From Streptomyces caelestis (GTDB lineage: Bacteria > Actinomycetota > Actinomycetes > Streptomycetales > Streptomycetaceae), in assembly GCF_014205255.1 (NCBI RefSeq), contig NZ_JACHNE010000001.1:2790001-2854000 (forward strand): a stretch of 64,000 bases of DNA. The letters run 5' to 3'. Every line of letters begins with the position of its first letter. Positions within the stretch are counted from its first letter, which is position 1. The translations under genes and the position numbers were made by a program. The notes below the pieces were generated by a model that saw only the letters and a list, made by a program, of their open reading frames with translations, had not been told where the DNA came from and did not search any database. Below, piece by piece: positions 7,351 to 15,800 of this stretch.

Positions 7351-8133
7351 CTAGGCCAGCCACTGCTCGTACGCCAGGTTCGCCACCAGCGCGAACACCA
7401 CCGTCAGCAGCACGACGCGCACGAAGCCGCTGCCCTGCTTCAGGGCGGTGTGGGCGCCGAGGGTGCCGCCCGCCAGGTTGAACACGGCCATCAGGGCGGC
7501 CAGCTGCCACAGGACCGCGCCCTGCCAGGCGAAGGTCGCGAGGGCGCCCGCGTTGGTGCAGCAGTTGACGATCTTGGCGGTGGCGGAGGCCGTGACGAGG
7601 TCGAGGTGGAGCAGGGCGGTGAGCGCGAGGACCAGGAAGGTGCCGGTGCCGGGGCCGATGAGACCGTCGTAGAAGCCGATGCCGAGGCCCGCGAGGCCGA
7701 TCGCCGCGAGGATCTGCCGTCGGGTGGCCGGTCCGGTCGCGGGGGCCGTGCCGAAGGCGGGCCGCAGGATCACGAAGGCGGCCACCCCGAGCAGCACCAC
7801 CATGATCACCGGCTTGAGGACGTCGGTGCTCATCCCGGCCGCGAAGAAGGCCCCGGCGGACGATCCGGCGAGGGCGGCCAGCCCGATGCGCACCGCCGTA
7901 CGGACATCCACCGGGGCCTTCCGGGCGTATGTCACCGCCGCGCCCGTCGTGCCCACGATCGCGACCGCCTTGTTGGTGCCCAGGGCGTGCGCGGCGGGCG
8001 TGTGCGACGGCAGTCCGAGCAACAGCACCGGCAGCAGCAGGAGCCCGCCGCCGCCGACCACGGCGTCGATCCACCCGGCGGCGAGAGCCGCGAGGCAGAG
8101 CAGGACGATCATGGTCAGCGATATGTCAGGCAT
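7351..8133 (-). CDS. TSUP-family (TauE/SafE) membrane permease
   Basis: Integral membrane protein (260 aa) with about eight hydrophobic segments. It opens with the family signature AALAAGWIDAVVGGGGLLLLP and repeats it as GIGFYDGLIGPGTGTFLV, the two-fold repeat of TSUP carriers. These export or import sulfite, sulfonates or other small anions. It is divergent from the nitrite reductase operon, so a role in moving an anion linked to nitrogen or sulfur assimilation is possible but not shown. No clear ribosome-binding site precedes the ATG at 8133, and the mRNA may be leaderless. Confidence 0.87.
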   Translation of the reverse strand: MPDISLTMIVLLCLAALAAGWIDAVVGGGGLLLLPVLLLGLPSHTPAAHALGTNKAVAIVGTTGAAVTYARKAPVDVRTAVRIGLAALAGSSAGAFFAAGMSTDVLKPVIMVVLLGVAAFVILRPAFGTAPATGPATRRQILAAIGLAGLGIGFYDGLIGPGTGTFLVLALTALLHLDLVTASATAKIVNCCTNAGALATFAWQGAVLWQLAALMAVFNLAGGTLGAHTALKQGSGFVRVVLLTVVFALVANLAYEQWLA

Positions 8134-8246
8134 GGTCGGGAGCGTATGTGACGGCCGTGCGACGCCTGTGCGACGCTTCCTCACAGCCCGCCGTCGCCGC
8201 ACCCCGGGAACCCTCACACCCGCCCCCGGCATCCGCTGAGGGCAGC

Positions 8247-8284
8247 GTTCCCCGTGGGAAACAGTCGTGATGCTGCCGGGTAAC
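8247..8284 (+). promoter_or_regulatory. GlnR-like box upstream of the nitrite assimilation operon
   Basis: GAAAC-N6-GATGC-N6-GTAAC (8258-8284) has the 5-6-5-6-5 spacing of actinomycete GlnR a/b sites. It overlaps the inverted repeat GTTCCC-CGT-GGGAAAC (8247-8262). From memory, nirB is a GlnR target in Streptomyces, which makes this the likely nitrogen control site. The middle half-site is a poor match. Confidence 0.6.
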
Positions 8285-8307
8285 ACCGGCACCGCACGCT
8301 CAAGGAC

Positions 8308-9525
8308 ATGACCTCGAATGAGCGTGTGGTGGTGATCGGCACCGGCCTCGCGGGCGTACGGCTCGCCCGGCGGCTCGGTGAGCTCGGCACGCCCGCGTTG
8401 CTGATCGGCGAGGAGGAGCACCGGCCCTACAACCGGGTGCTGCTCGCCGAGGTGCTGGCCGGACGTTACAGCCCCGAGGTGATCGCCCTGCCGGCGCCCG
8501 CGCGGGCCACGCGCGGCCGGGTCGTCGGCATCGACCGCGACGGGCGGACCGTCGAGTGCGCCGACGGCACGGTGATCGCATACGACCGGCTCGTCCTCGC
8601 CACCGGATCCAACCCCGTCCTGCCGCCCCTGCGCGGCCTGTTCACCCCCGACCACGTGCTGCCGGAGGGCGTCCACGCCTTCCGGACCATGGACGACTGC
8701 CTGGGCCTGTCCAAGGCGGTCCGGCCGGGGGCGCGGGCGGTCGTCATCGGCGGCGGTCTCCTCGGGGTCTCCGCGGCCCGTGCGCTCGCCCTGCGCGGCG
8801 CCCAGGTCGTCCTCGCCCAGCAGTCCGAGCGGCTGATGGAGCGCCAGCTCGACCCGGCCGCCTCCAAGCTCGTCAAGCGGCACCTGACCGACCTGGGCGT
8901 CGAGGTCCACACCGAGTGCCGCGTACGGGACGTGCGCTGCGTCGGCGGCGCGGTCCGCTCCGTGGAGATGGCCGACGGGTACGCGCTCGACGCCGACCTC
9001 GTCGTGGTGGCCTGCGGCGTCCGCCCCCGGGTGGGTCTCGCGCAGGCCGCCGGCCTCGACGTCCGCAAGGGCGTCGTCGTCGACGACGAGCTGCGCACCT
9101 CCGACCCGTACATCCACGCCATCGGGGACTGCGCCCAGCACGACGGCGTCCTCTACGGCCTCGCCACTCCCGCACTCGAACAGGCCGACGCGCTCGCGGA
9201 GCTGCTCGCCGGAGACGCGGACGCCCGCTACACCGGCACCCGCTCCCTGACACGTCTCACGCTGAACGGGCACGACAGCCCCTTCGACCTCGCCGCGTTC
9301 GGCGAGACGGAGGCGCTCCCGGGCGACGACGTCGTCCAGCTCGCCGACGCCACCCGCGGCACCTACCGCAAGGTCGTCGTCCGCGACGACCGCCTGGTCG
9401 GCGGGGTCCTCGTCGGCGAACTCGGCACCGTCGGCGCGCTCGCGCGCGCCTGGGAGGGAGCAGAGCCGCTCCCCTCCGACGGCGGCCCCCTGCTCCACCT
9501 GCTTACCAATGATGGAGGCTCCTGA
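8308..9525 (+). CDS. FAD-dependent pyridine nucleotide-disulfide-type oxidoreductase of the nitrite operon
   Basis: Flavoprotein (405 aa) homologous to the N-terminal electron-input half of NirB. It shows the FAD-binding VVVIGTGLAGVRLARRL, the ATG motif LVLATGSNP, a second Rossmann motif VVIGGGLLGVSAARAL for NAD(P)H, and HAIGDCAQ near the C-terminus. It probably passes electrons from NAD(P)H to nitrate or nitrite reductase. Its stop codon shares one base with the nirB start (TGATG), so the two are translationally coupled. AAGGA lies close before the ATG. The electron acceptor cannot be read from sequence. Confidence 0.88.
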   Translation: MTSNERVVVIGTGLAGVRLARRLGELGTPALLIGEEEHRPYNRVLLAEVLAGRYSPEVIALPAPARATRGRVVGIDRDGRTVECADGTVIAYDRLVLATGSNPVLPPLRGLFTPDHVLPEGVHAFRTMDDCLGLSKAVRPGARAVVIGGGLLGVSAARALALRGAQVVLAQQSERLMERQLDPAASKLVKRHLTDLGVEVHTECRVRDVRCVGGAVRSVEMADGYALDADLVVVACGVRPRVGLAQAAGLDVRKGVVVDDELRTSDPYIHAIGDCAQHDGVLYGLATPALEQADALAELLAGDADARYTGTRSLTRLTLNGHDSPFDLAAFGETEALPGDDVVQLADATRGTYRKVVVRDDRLVGGVLVGELGTVGALARAWEGAEPLPSDGGPLLHLLTNDGGS

Positions 9526-12122
9526 TGTCCACGGACACCCCCACGATCGTGCTCGTCGGCCATGGCATGGTCGGCCAGCGCTTCCTCGAAGCGCTCGCCG
9601 AGCGCGGCCTGACCGCCACGCACCGCGTGGTCGTGCTCTGTGAGGAGCCGCGTCCTGCCTACGACCGCGTGCAGCTCACCTCGTACTTCTCGGGCAAGAC
9701 GCCCGAGGACCTGTCCATGACGGACCTGCGGTTCATCGAGGACCACGGCATCGAGCTGCGCGTCGGCGACCCGGCGGAGACGATCGACCGCGAGGCGCGC
9801 AAGGTGACCGCCCGCTCCGGTCTCGTCGTCGACTACGACGTGCTCGTCCTGGCCACCGGCTCGTACCCGTTCGTGCCGCCGGTGCCCAACAAGGACGCCG
9901 AGGGCTGCTTCGTCTACCGCACGATCGAGGACCTCCTCGCCATCGAGGAGTACGCCAAGAAGGCCACCACGGGTGCCGTGGTCGGCGGCGGTCTGCTCGG
10001 CCTGGAGGCCGCGGGCGCGCTGAAGGGCCTCGGACTCACCTCCCACATCGTGGAGTTCGCACCCCGTCTGATGCCCGTCCAGGTCGACGAGGGCGGCGGC
10101 GCCGCCCTGCTGCGCACCATCGAGGAGATGGGCCTGAGCGTCCACACGGGCGTCGGCACGCAGGAGATCGTCGTCGGCGAGGACGGCGCCGTGACCGGCA
10201 TGAAGCTGTCCGACGGCTCCGAACTGGCCACCGACCTGGTGGTGTTCTCCGCCGGTGTCCGCCCCCGCGACCAGCTGGCCCGCGACTGCGGCCTGACGAT
10301 CGGCGAGCGCGGCGGCATCGCGGTCGACGAGCAGTGCCGCACGGTGAACGACCCGCACGTGTTCGCGATCGGCGAGTGCGCGCTGGCCGCCGACGGCCGG
10401 GTGTACGGCCTGGTCGCGCCCGGTTACGAGCAGGCCGAGACCGCCGCCGCGACGATCGCGGCGGACGAGGCCGCCTTCACCGGCGCCGACCTGTCCACCA
10501 AGCTGAAGCTGCTCGGCGTGGACGTGGCGTCCTTCGGCGACGCGCACGGCACCGCCGAGGACTGCCTGGACGTCGTCTACTCCGACTCCCGCGCGGGCCT
10601 GTACAAGAAGCTGGTCATCGGCCGCGACGGCACGCTGCTCGGCGGCATCCTGGTCGGCGACGCCGAGGCGTACGGCACGCTGAAGGCGTTCACCGGCTCG
10701 GTCCCGCCGGTCGCCCCCGAGTCGCTCGTGCTGCCGGCCGGCGCCGGGGAATCCGCCCAGCTCGGCCCGTCGGCGCTGCCGGACGACGCGATCATCTGCT
10801 CGTGCCACAACGTCTCCAAGGGCGCGATCCGCGGCGCGGTCACCGATCACCAGTGCACGACCGTGCCCGAGGTGAAGAAGTGCACCAAGGCAGGCACGGG
10901 CTGCGGCTCCTGCGTGAAGGTCCTCGGCCAGCTCGTCAACGCCGAGCTGGAGGCCGGCGGCATCGAGGTCGACAAGGGCCTGTGCGGCTGCTTCTCGCAG
11001 ACCCGCGAGGAGCTGTACGAGATCGTCCTCGCCCTGCGCATCAACAGCTACCAGGACCTGCTGGACCGACACGGCCGCGAGGAGGCCAGGGGCGGCAGCG
11101 GCTGCGAGATCTGCAAGCCGGCCGTCGGCTCGATCATCGCCTCCCTCGCTCCGACGATCGGCGCGAGCGGCTACGTCCTGGACGGTGAGCAGGCCGCCCT
11201 CCAGGACACCAACGACCACTTCCTGGCCAACCTCCAGAAGAACGGCTCGTACTCGGTCGTCCCGCGCATCCCCGGCGGTGAGATCGCCCCGGAGAAGCTG
11301 ATCGTGATCGGTGAGATCGCCCGCGACTTCGGCCTCTACACGAAGATCACCGGCGGCCAGCGGATCGACATGTTCGGCGCCCGCGTCGAGCAGCTGCCCC
11401 TGATCTGGGCCCGCCTGGTCGACGCCGGCTTCGAGTCCGGCCACGCCTACGGCAAGTCGCTGCGCACGGTGAAGTCCTGCGTCGGCCAGACCTGGTGCCG
11501 CTACGGCGTCCAGGACTCCGTCCGCATGGCGATCGACCTGGAGCTGCGCTACCGGGGCCTGCGTTCCCCGCACAAGCTGAAGTCGGCCGTCTCCGGCTGC
11601 CAGCGCGAGTGCGCCGAGGCCCAGTCGAAGGACTTCGGCGTGATCGCCACGGCCAACGGCTGGAACCTGTACGTCGGCGGCAACGGCGGCGCCACGCCGC
11701 GCCACGCGGACCTGCTCGCGCAGGACCTGTCGGACGCCGAACTGGTCCGCCTGATCGACCGGTTCCTGATGTTCTACATCCGTACGGCCGACCGCCTGGA
11801 GCGCACCTCGACCTGGCTGGAGCGGATCCCCGGCGGCCTGGAGCACGTACGGGACGTCGTCGTCCACGACTCGCTCGGCATCTGCGACGAGCTGGAGAAG
11901 CTGATGCAGGCGCACGTCGCGCACTACCGCGACGAGTGGGCCGAGACCATCAACGACCCCGAGAAGCTGGCCCGGTTCGTGTCCTTCGTGAACGCGCCGG
12001 ACACCCCCGACCCGGTCGTCGCGTTCGTGCCCGAGCGCGACCAGATGAAGCCCGACCTGCCGCTGCTGTCCATCGGTATGCGACCCGCCGAAGACGTACT
12101 GGAAGGAAGCGCCCAGCGATGA
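9525..12122 (+). CDS. nirB: Assimilatory nitrite reductase [NAD(P)H] large subunit
   Basis: Cytoplasmic siroheme enzyme (865 aa) reducing nitrite to ammonium. Domains in order: FAD/NAD oxidoreductase (VLVGHGMVGQRFLEAL, VVGGGLLGLEAAGAL, FAIGECA) to about residue 400; a BFD-type [2Fe-2S] domain (CSCHNVSKGAIRGAV then CTKAGTGCGSC) and a second degenerate one near 500; then the siroheme/[4Fe-4S] reductase. Cluster ligands are in SCVGQTWCRYG and in SGCQRECAEA. Length matches NirB. It is coupled to the flavoprotein before it and overlaps nirD by four bases (ATGA). Confidence 0.96.
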   Translation: MSTDTPTIVLVGHGMVGQRFLEALAERGLTATHRVVVLCEEPRPAYDRVQLTSYFSGKTPEDLSMTDLRFIEDHGIELRVGDPAETIDREARKVTARSGLVVDYDVLVLATGSYPFVPPVPNKDAEGCFVYRTIEDLLAIEEYAKKATTGAVVGGGLLGLEAAGALKGLGLTSHIVEFAPRLMPVQVDEGGGAALLRTIEEMGLSVHTGVGTQEIVVGEDGAVTGMKLSDGSELATDLVVFSAGVRPRDQLARDCGLTIGERGGIAVDEQCRTVNDPHVFAIGECALAADGRVYGLVAPGYEQAETAAATIAADEAAFTGADLSTKLKLLGVDVASFGDAHGTAEDCLDVVYSDSRAGLYKKLVIGRDGTLLGGILVGDAEAYGTLKAFTGSVPPVAPESLVLPAGAGESAQLGPSALPDDAIICSCHNVSKGAIRGAVTDHQCTTVPEVKKCTKAGTGCGSCVKVLGQLVNAELEAGGIEVDKGLCGCFSQTREELYEIVLALRINSYQDLLDRHGREEARGGSGCEICKPAVGSIIASLAPTIGASGYVLDGEQAALQDTNDHFLANLQKNGSYSVVPRIPGGEIAPEKLIVIGEIARDFGLYTKITGGQRIDMFGARVEQLPLIWARLVDAGFESGHAYGKSLRTVKSCVGQTWCRYGVQDSVRMAIDLELRYRGLRSPHKLKSAVSGCQRECAEAQSKDFGVIATANGWNLYVGGNGGATPRHADLLAQDLSDAELVRLIDRFLMFYIRTADRLERTSTWLERIPGGLEHVRDVVVHDSLGICDELEKLMQAHVAHYRDEWAETINDPEKLARFVSFVNAPDTPDPVVAFVPERDQMKPDLPLLSIGMRPAEDVLEGSAQR

Positions 12123-12469
12123 CCCTGGCACCTGAGACCACTGATCTGAAGGTCGAACTCGCTCTGGACGGCGGCTGGTTCGCGGTCTGCGACCTGAGCA
12201 TGCTCCTCCCGGGCCGCGGGGTGGCGGCACTGCTGCCGGACGGCCGCCAGGCGGCGATCTTCCGGGACCGCTCCGGTGAGCTGTACGCCGTCGACAACCG
12301 CGACCCGTTCACCGGCGCGGCGGTCCTCTCCCGCGGCCTGACCGGCACCCACCAGGGCCGCCCGTTCGTCGCCTCGCCCCTGCTGAAGCAGCGCTTCGAC
12401 CTAACGTCCGGGCAGTGCCTGGACGACGAGGAGGTACGGGTGGCGACGTACAAGGTGCGCACCGCGTAG
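12119..12469 (+). CDS. nirD: Nitrite reductase small subunit (Rieske-like fold, no cluster ligands)
   Basis: Small partner of NirB (116 aa) needed for nitrite reduction. The beta-barrel pattern GGWFAVCDLSMLLPGRGVAALLPDG, AVDNRDPFTGAAVLSRGL and ASPLLKQRFDL is that of NirD. The Cys-His pairs of true Rieske proteins are absent, as is normal for NirD. The ATG at 12119 overlaps the nirB stop (ATGA). A strong terminator starts 20 bases after the stop, so the operon ends here. Confidence 0.93.
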   Translation: MTLAPETTDLKVELALDGGWFAVCDLSMLLPGRGVAALLPDGRQAAIFRDRSGELYAVDNRDPFTGAAVLSRGLTGTHQGRPFVASPLLKQRFDLTSGQCLDDEEVRVATYKVRTA

Positions 12470-12489
12470 GAACGCGAACGTCCGTTCGG

Positions 12490-12516
12490 AAACACCCCTC
12501 CCCGGAGGGGTGTTTT
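12490..12516 (+). terminator. Rho-independent terminator after nirD
   Basis: Perfect 12-bp arms AAACACCCCTCC and GGAGGGGTGTTT surround a CC centre and are followed by TTCC. It ends the nitrite operon. Confidence 0.9.
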
Positions 12517-12518
12517 CC

Positions 12519-12536
12519 GTTTGCCGCCCGGCAAAC
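12519..12536. promoter_or_regulatory. 18-bp palindrome just upstream of the next gene
   Basis: GTTTGCCGCCCGGCAAAC has perfect 8-bp arms around CC and ends seven bases before the ATG at 12544. It could be an operator over the promoter of that gene, or a second hairpin of the nirD terminator region. Confidence 0.4.
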
Positions 12537-12543
12537 TGGGGCC

Positions 12544-13410
12544 ATGGTTGCGCAGCCGAACGACAGGCCCGGCCTCTCCTGGCTCGGGGCTCCGATCGAC
12601 GCCCGCCCGCTGTTCGAGCCGGAACTGGAGGCGCTGCGGGGGCTGTTGCGGCGCCTGCGGCCCGGTCGATGGAACGAGACGGCCGTGCCGGGCTGGACCG
12701 TGCATGACGTCGCCTCTCACATCCTCGGTGACTACTACGCCCGCCTCGGCCGCCGGGAGTTCGGCGCCTTCGCGCCGGGAGAGAGCCCGGAGACGTTCAT
12801 CCACCGTGCCAACCAGGAGTGGGTCGAGCGCCACCGGGACATGGACCCGGCCTCGCTCGTCGACGCCCTGGAAGAGGCCGGCGGCGAACTGGCCCGCCGC
12901 TTCGCGCGCGCCGACCTGGACGCGCCGTCCCTGGGCGTGTCCTGGGCCGGGGTGGACCCGGCGCCGATGTGGCTGGACTGCGCCCGGGAATTCACGGAGT
13001 ACTGGACGCACCGCCAGCAGATCCGGCACGCGGCCGGGCTGGGCACCGACTCCGAGCCGGGGGCCCTGTCCATGGTCCTGGACACCTTCATGCGGGCCCT
13101 GCCCCACACGCTGCGGGACACCGCCGCGCCGGCCGGCACACGGGTGGCGCTGACGGTCACCGGCCCCGGAGGGGGCACCTGGACCGTGACCGCCGGGCCG
13201 GAGGGCTGGTCCCTGGCGGAGGACGGCTGGCCGCTGACGGAGGATTCCGGTGGCCGGCCGGCGGCAGCCACCGTGGAACTGGACACGGAGACCGCCTGGC
13301 GGCTGTGCACGCGGGGTGTCCAGCCGGCCGACGCTCTCGCCCGGGCCCGGGTCGAGGGGGACCCGCGGCTGGCCGAGGCGGCGTGCCGGATCGTGTCGAT
13401 CGTCTACTGA
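12544..13410 (+). CDS. Maleylpyruvate isomerase / mycothiol-dependent (DinB-like) family protein
   Basis: Cytoplasmic protein (288 aa) of the mycothiol-dependent maleylpyruvate isomerase superfamily. The N-terminal four-helix-bundle signature RWNETAVPGWTVHDVASHILGDYYARL contains the PGW and D-V-x-x-H metal-binding motif. A second segment (CAREFTEYWTHRQQIRHA) supplies further putative metal ligands, and a C-terminal SCP-like beta domain follows (TVTGPGGGTWTVTAGPEGW). Such proteins conjugate or isomerise electrophiles with mycothiol; the substrate is unknown. The gene lies alone between the nirD terminator and a Tat-secreted protein. No ribosome-binding site is obvious, so the start may be leaderless. 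Confidence 0.8.
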   Translation: MVAQPNDRPGLSWLGAPIDARPLFEPELEALRGLLRRLRPGRWNETAVPGWTVHDVASHILGDYYARLGRREFGAFAPGESPETFIHRANQEWVERHRDMDPASLVDALEEAGGELARRFARADLDAPSLGVSWAGVDPAPMWLDCAREFTEYWTHRQQIRHAAGLGTDSEPGALSMVLDTFMRALPHTLRDTAAPAGTRVALTVTGPGGGTWTVTAGPEGWSLAEDGWPLTEDSGGRPAAATVELDTETAWRLCTRGVQPADALARARVEGDPRLAEAACRIVSIVY

Positions 13411-13535
13411 GCAACTGATCAACGGCCGTTCCGGGCTGTCGAGTTGCTGTCGACTTCGCCGACTCGGCTGCCGTGCCGGGGGTACTTCGCGTTTCATCGA
13501 GTCACACCCCCACCTTCCTTCCACGGAGGCCCCCC

Positions 13536-14474
13536 ATGACTCGGAACCACCCCCAGCCGTCCCGGCGGACCGTGCTCGGCGGGGCCGTCGCCGCGCTCGC
13601 GGTGGCCGCGGGCACCGGCACGGCGCAGGCCGCTCCCGGGAGCGGCCGGCCGACCGAGTTCCCGCTGCCCGACGGCTGGCTCCCCGAGGGGATCACCATC
13701 GGCAGCAGGCCGTACGCGTACATGGGCTCGCGCGCCGACGGCGCGATCTACCGCACCGACCTGCGCACCGGCAAGGGCGGGGTCCTGCACGAGGGCGCCG
13801 CCGGTCTCGCGTCCATCGGCCTGAAGCTGGACCGTGACGGCCTGCTGTACGTGGCCGGCGGCGCCGGAGGCACCGCGAGGATCGTCGACGCGCGCACCGG
13901 CGAGCTGCTCACCACCTATCAACTCACCCGGGACGCAGCCCCGTTCATCAACGACGTCGTCCTGCACGAGGACCGCGTCTGGTTCACCGACTCCCGTGCC
14001 GCGGTCCTCCACGGCGTCCCGCGCGGCCGGCGGGGAGAGGTCCGCGCCCTGCCGCTCACCGGCGAGTGGGTGCAGGCGCCGACCGGGACCAACAGCGCCA
14101 ACGGCCTGGTCGCCACCCCCGACGGCCGCGGTCTGATCGTCGTCAACGCGGGTCAGCTGTACACCGTGGACCTGAAGACCGGCCACGCCACCAAGGTCAC
14201 GCTGAAGGGCGCGACGGACGTGGCGGGCGGCGACGGCCTGGTCCGTCTCGGCCGCACCCTGTACGTCGTCCAGAACCGCCTCAACAAGATCACCGTCTGG
14301 GACCTCGACCGGAAGGCCACCACCGCCACCCTGACCAGGACGATCACCGACCCCCGCTTCGACGTCCCCACCACCGCCGCCCGCTACGGCGACCGCCTCT
14401 ACCTGGTCAACGCCCGCTTCACCAGCCCGCAGACGCCTCAGACGACGTTCAACGCGGTGGCCGTGTCCCTGTGA
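13536..14474 (+). CDS. Tat-exported SMP-30/gluconolactonase-like beta-propeller protein
   Basis: Secreted protein (312 aa). The N-terminus carries a twin-arginine signal (PSRRTVLGGAVAALAVAAG, cleavage near AQAAPG). The mature part has repeated beta-propeller blades, e.g. LDRDGLLYVAGGAGGTARIVDARTG, FINDVVLHEDRVWFTDS and NGLVATPDGRGLIVVNAGQLYTVD, the pattern of SMP-30/LRE-like propellers. GGAGG precedes the ATG at 13536. It is convergent with the SDR gene, with three bases between them. The ligand or reaction is unknown. Confidence 0.82.
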   Translation: MTRNHPQPSRRTVLGGAVAALAVAAGTGTAQAAPGSGRPTEFPLPDGWLPEGITIGSRPYAYMGSRADGAIYRTDLRTGKGGVLHEGAAGLASIGLKLDRDGLLYVAGGAGGTARIVDARTGELLTTYQLTRDAAPFINDVVLHEDRVWFTDSRAAVLHGVPRGRRGEVRALPLTGEWVQAPTGTNSANGLVATPDGRGLIVVNAGQLYTVDLKTGHATKVTLKGATDVAGGDGLVRLGRTLYVVQNRLNKITVWDLDRKATTATLTRTITDPRFDVPTTAARYGDRLYLVNARFTSPQTPQTTFNAVAVSL

Positions 14475-14477
14475 GCT

Positions 14478-15404
14478 TCATGCCTTCAGCGCGCCGTACG
14501 TCACCCCGGTGAGCTCCTCGGACGCGGCCCACAGCCGCTGCCCCGCCACGTCGTTGAGGGTCCAGGGCGCCCGCCAGGACGGTGCGGGCGCCCCGCGCCA
14601 CATGGAGATGTGCGGGCCGGTGAAGGAGTCGGACTGTACGCCGGGTTCTGTCGCGGCGTACAGGATCGGCAGCGCGCCCGCCTGGGCCGGCTGCGCGATG
14701 ACCCGGTTGGCGATCCGCACGAGCCGCTCGGCGGCCCGGCGCCCCTCGGCGAGCGGTCCGGTGGTCTGGAGGTTGGTGGCCGCGTACCCGGGGTGGGCCG
14801 CGGCCGCCACCAGGTCCGTGCCGTGCACCGCAGCCCGGCGCGCCAGCTCGTGCGTGAACAGCAGGTTGGCCGTCTTGGAACGGGCGTAGGCGATCCAGCG
14901 CCGGTAGCGCCGCTCGCTGTTGAGGTCGTTGATGTCGATGTTGGCGAGGGCGTGCATCCCACTGGAGACGACCACGACCCGGGCTCCCGGCGCCGCCAGC
15001 AGCGCGGGCAGCAGCAGGCCGGTGAGCGCGAAGTGCCCCAGGTGGTTGACCCCGAACTGCGTCTCGAAGCCGTCCGCCGTCGTCCCGTACGGCAGCGCCA
15101 TCACTCCGGCGTTGTCGACGAGCACGTCCAGCCGCTCGTAGGGGAACCCGGCCGCGAACTCGCGTACGGAGGCGAGGTCCCCGAGGTCGAGTCGGCCCAA
15201 CTCGACCCGGGCGTCCGGCAGTTCCGCGCGGAGCCGGGCCACGGCCGCATTGCCCCGGGCCTCGCTGCGGCACGCGAGCACCACCCGCGCGCCCTTGCGG
15301 GCCAGCTCCCGTGCCGTGACGAGCCCGATCCCGCTGTTGGCGCCGGTGACGACGGCGACGCGGCCGCTCTGGTCCGGGATGTCCTGTGTGTTCCAGCCTG
15401 GCAT
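14478..15404 (-). CDS. Short-chain dehydrogenase/reductase
   Basis: NAD(P)-dependent SDR (308 aa) resembling retinol-dehydrogenase or light-dependent protochlorophyllide-reductase-like oxidoreductases. It has the cofactor loop TGANSGIG, RLDLGDLASV, DNAGVMALP, the catalytic Ser in VVVVSSGMHA and YARSKTAN with the Tyr-Lys pair. The long C-terminal part (HPGYAATNLQ to the end) is typical of the retinol-dehydrogenase-like branch. The ATG at 15404 has GGAGGGAG upstream. The IS605-type element begins about 150 bp upstream and could disturb its promoter. The substrate is unknown. Confidence 0.88.
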   Translation of the reverse strand: MPGWNTQDIPDQSGRVAVVTGANSGIGLVTARELARKGARVVLACRSEARGNAAVARLRAELPDARVELGRLDLGDLASVREFAAGFPYERLDVLVDNAGVMALPYGTTADGFETQFGVNHLGHFALTGLLLPALLAAPGARVVVVSSGMHALANIDINDLNSERRYRRWIAYARSKTANLLFTHELARRAAVHGTDLVAAAAHPGYAATNLQTTGPLAEGRRAAERLVRIANRVIAQPAQAGALPILYAATEPGVQSDSFTGPHISMWRGAPAPSWRAPWTLNDVAGQRLWAASEELTGVTYGALKA

Positions 15405-15559
15405 GGCAGGCTCCCTCCGACGGTGGCCGCGATCCAGCCTACGAGGACGGCCGGGTGCGGGCGACGGTGCGGGCCGCGTAGCACCCAGAGGCGGCACGCT
15501 CAGCTCACACAGGCGGGACCGGGGCGGTACGGCACCTCTTGGAGTGAGATTGACATCCT

Positions 15560-15800
15560 CCCCCTCTTAAAAGAGGGGGATTCCAACCCAGGTGGGTTGA
15601 GGTTCACGGGCGCTCGAACGGCCCGTGGCCGCTGTCACCCCTCCGGCACCGGCTGAGCGCCGGGGGCGGCGGAAACCGCCCTGTCATGCCGCGACGTTGT
15701 GCGCTGCGTTCTCATCGGCGTTGCAGGTGAACCCGCAGGACACGCAGTCGAAGTCGGCCTGGCTCTTGCGCGACTTCTTCTCGATCCATCCGCAGGCGGA
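15560..15800 (-). ncRNA. Predicted omega (re)RNA of the tnpB element
   Basis: TnpB guide RNAs come from the 3' end of tnpB and the right end of the element. On this strand the region folds into several hairpins: GC-rich arms near 15655-15685, GCCCGTG/CACGGGC arms (15605-15611 with 15621-15627), CAACCCA/TGGGTTG (15583-15598) and the terminal CCCCCTCTT/AAGAGGGGG stem (15560-15579). The guide would begin right after GGATGTCAA, i.e. 5'-TCTCACTCCAAGAGGT on the minus strand. The boundaries are inferred. Confidence 0.55.

Noticed and set aside
7351..9498. A 715-codon minus-strand frame covering the TSUP permease and the nirB-like flavoprotein antisense
   Set aside because: Only the part from 8133 down is the permease. 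The rest is antisense to the flavoprotein gene.
9363..12230. A 955-codon open frame on the minus strand opposite nirB
   Set aside because: It is the mirror of a highly biased, motif-rich gene; high GC keeps antisense frames open. Its translation has no recognisable domain.
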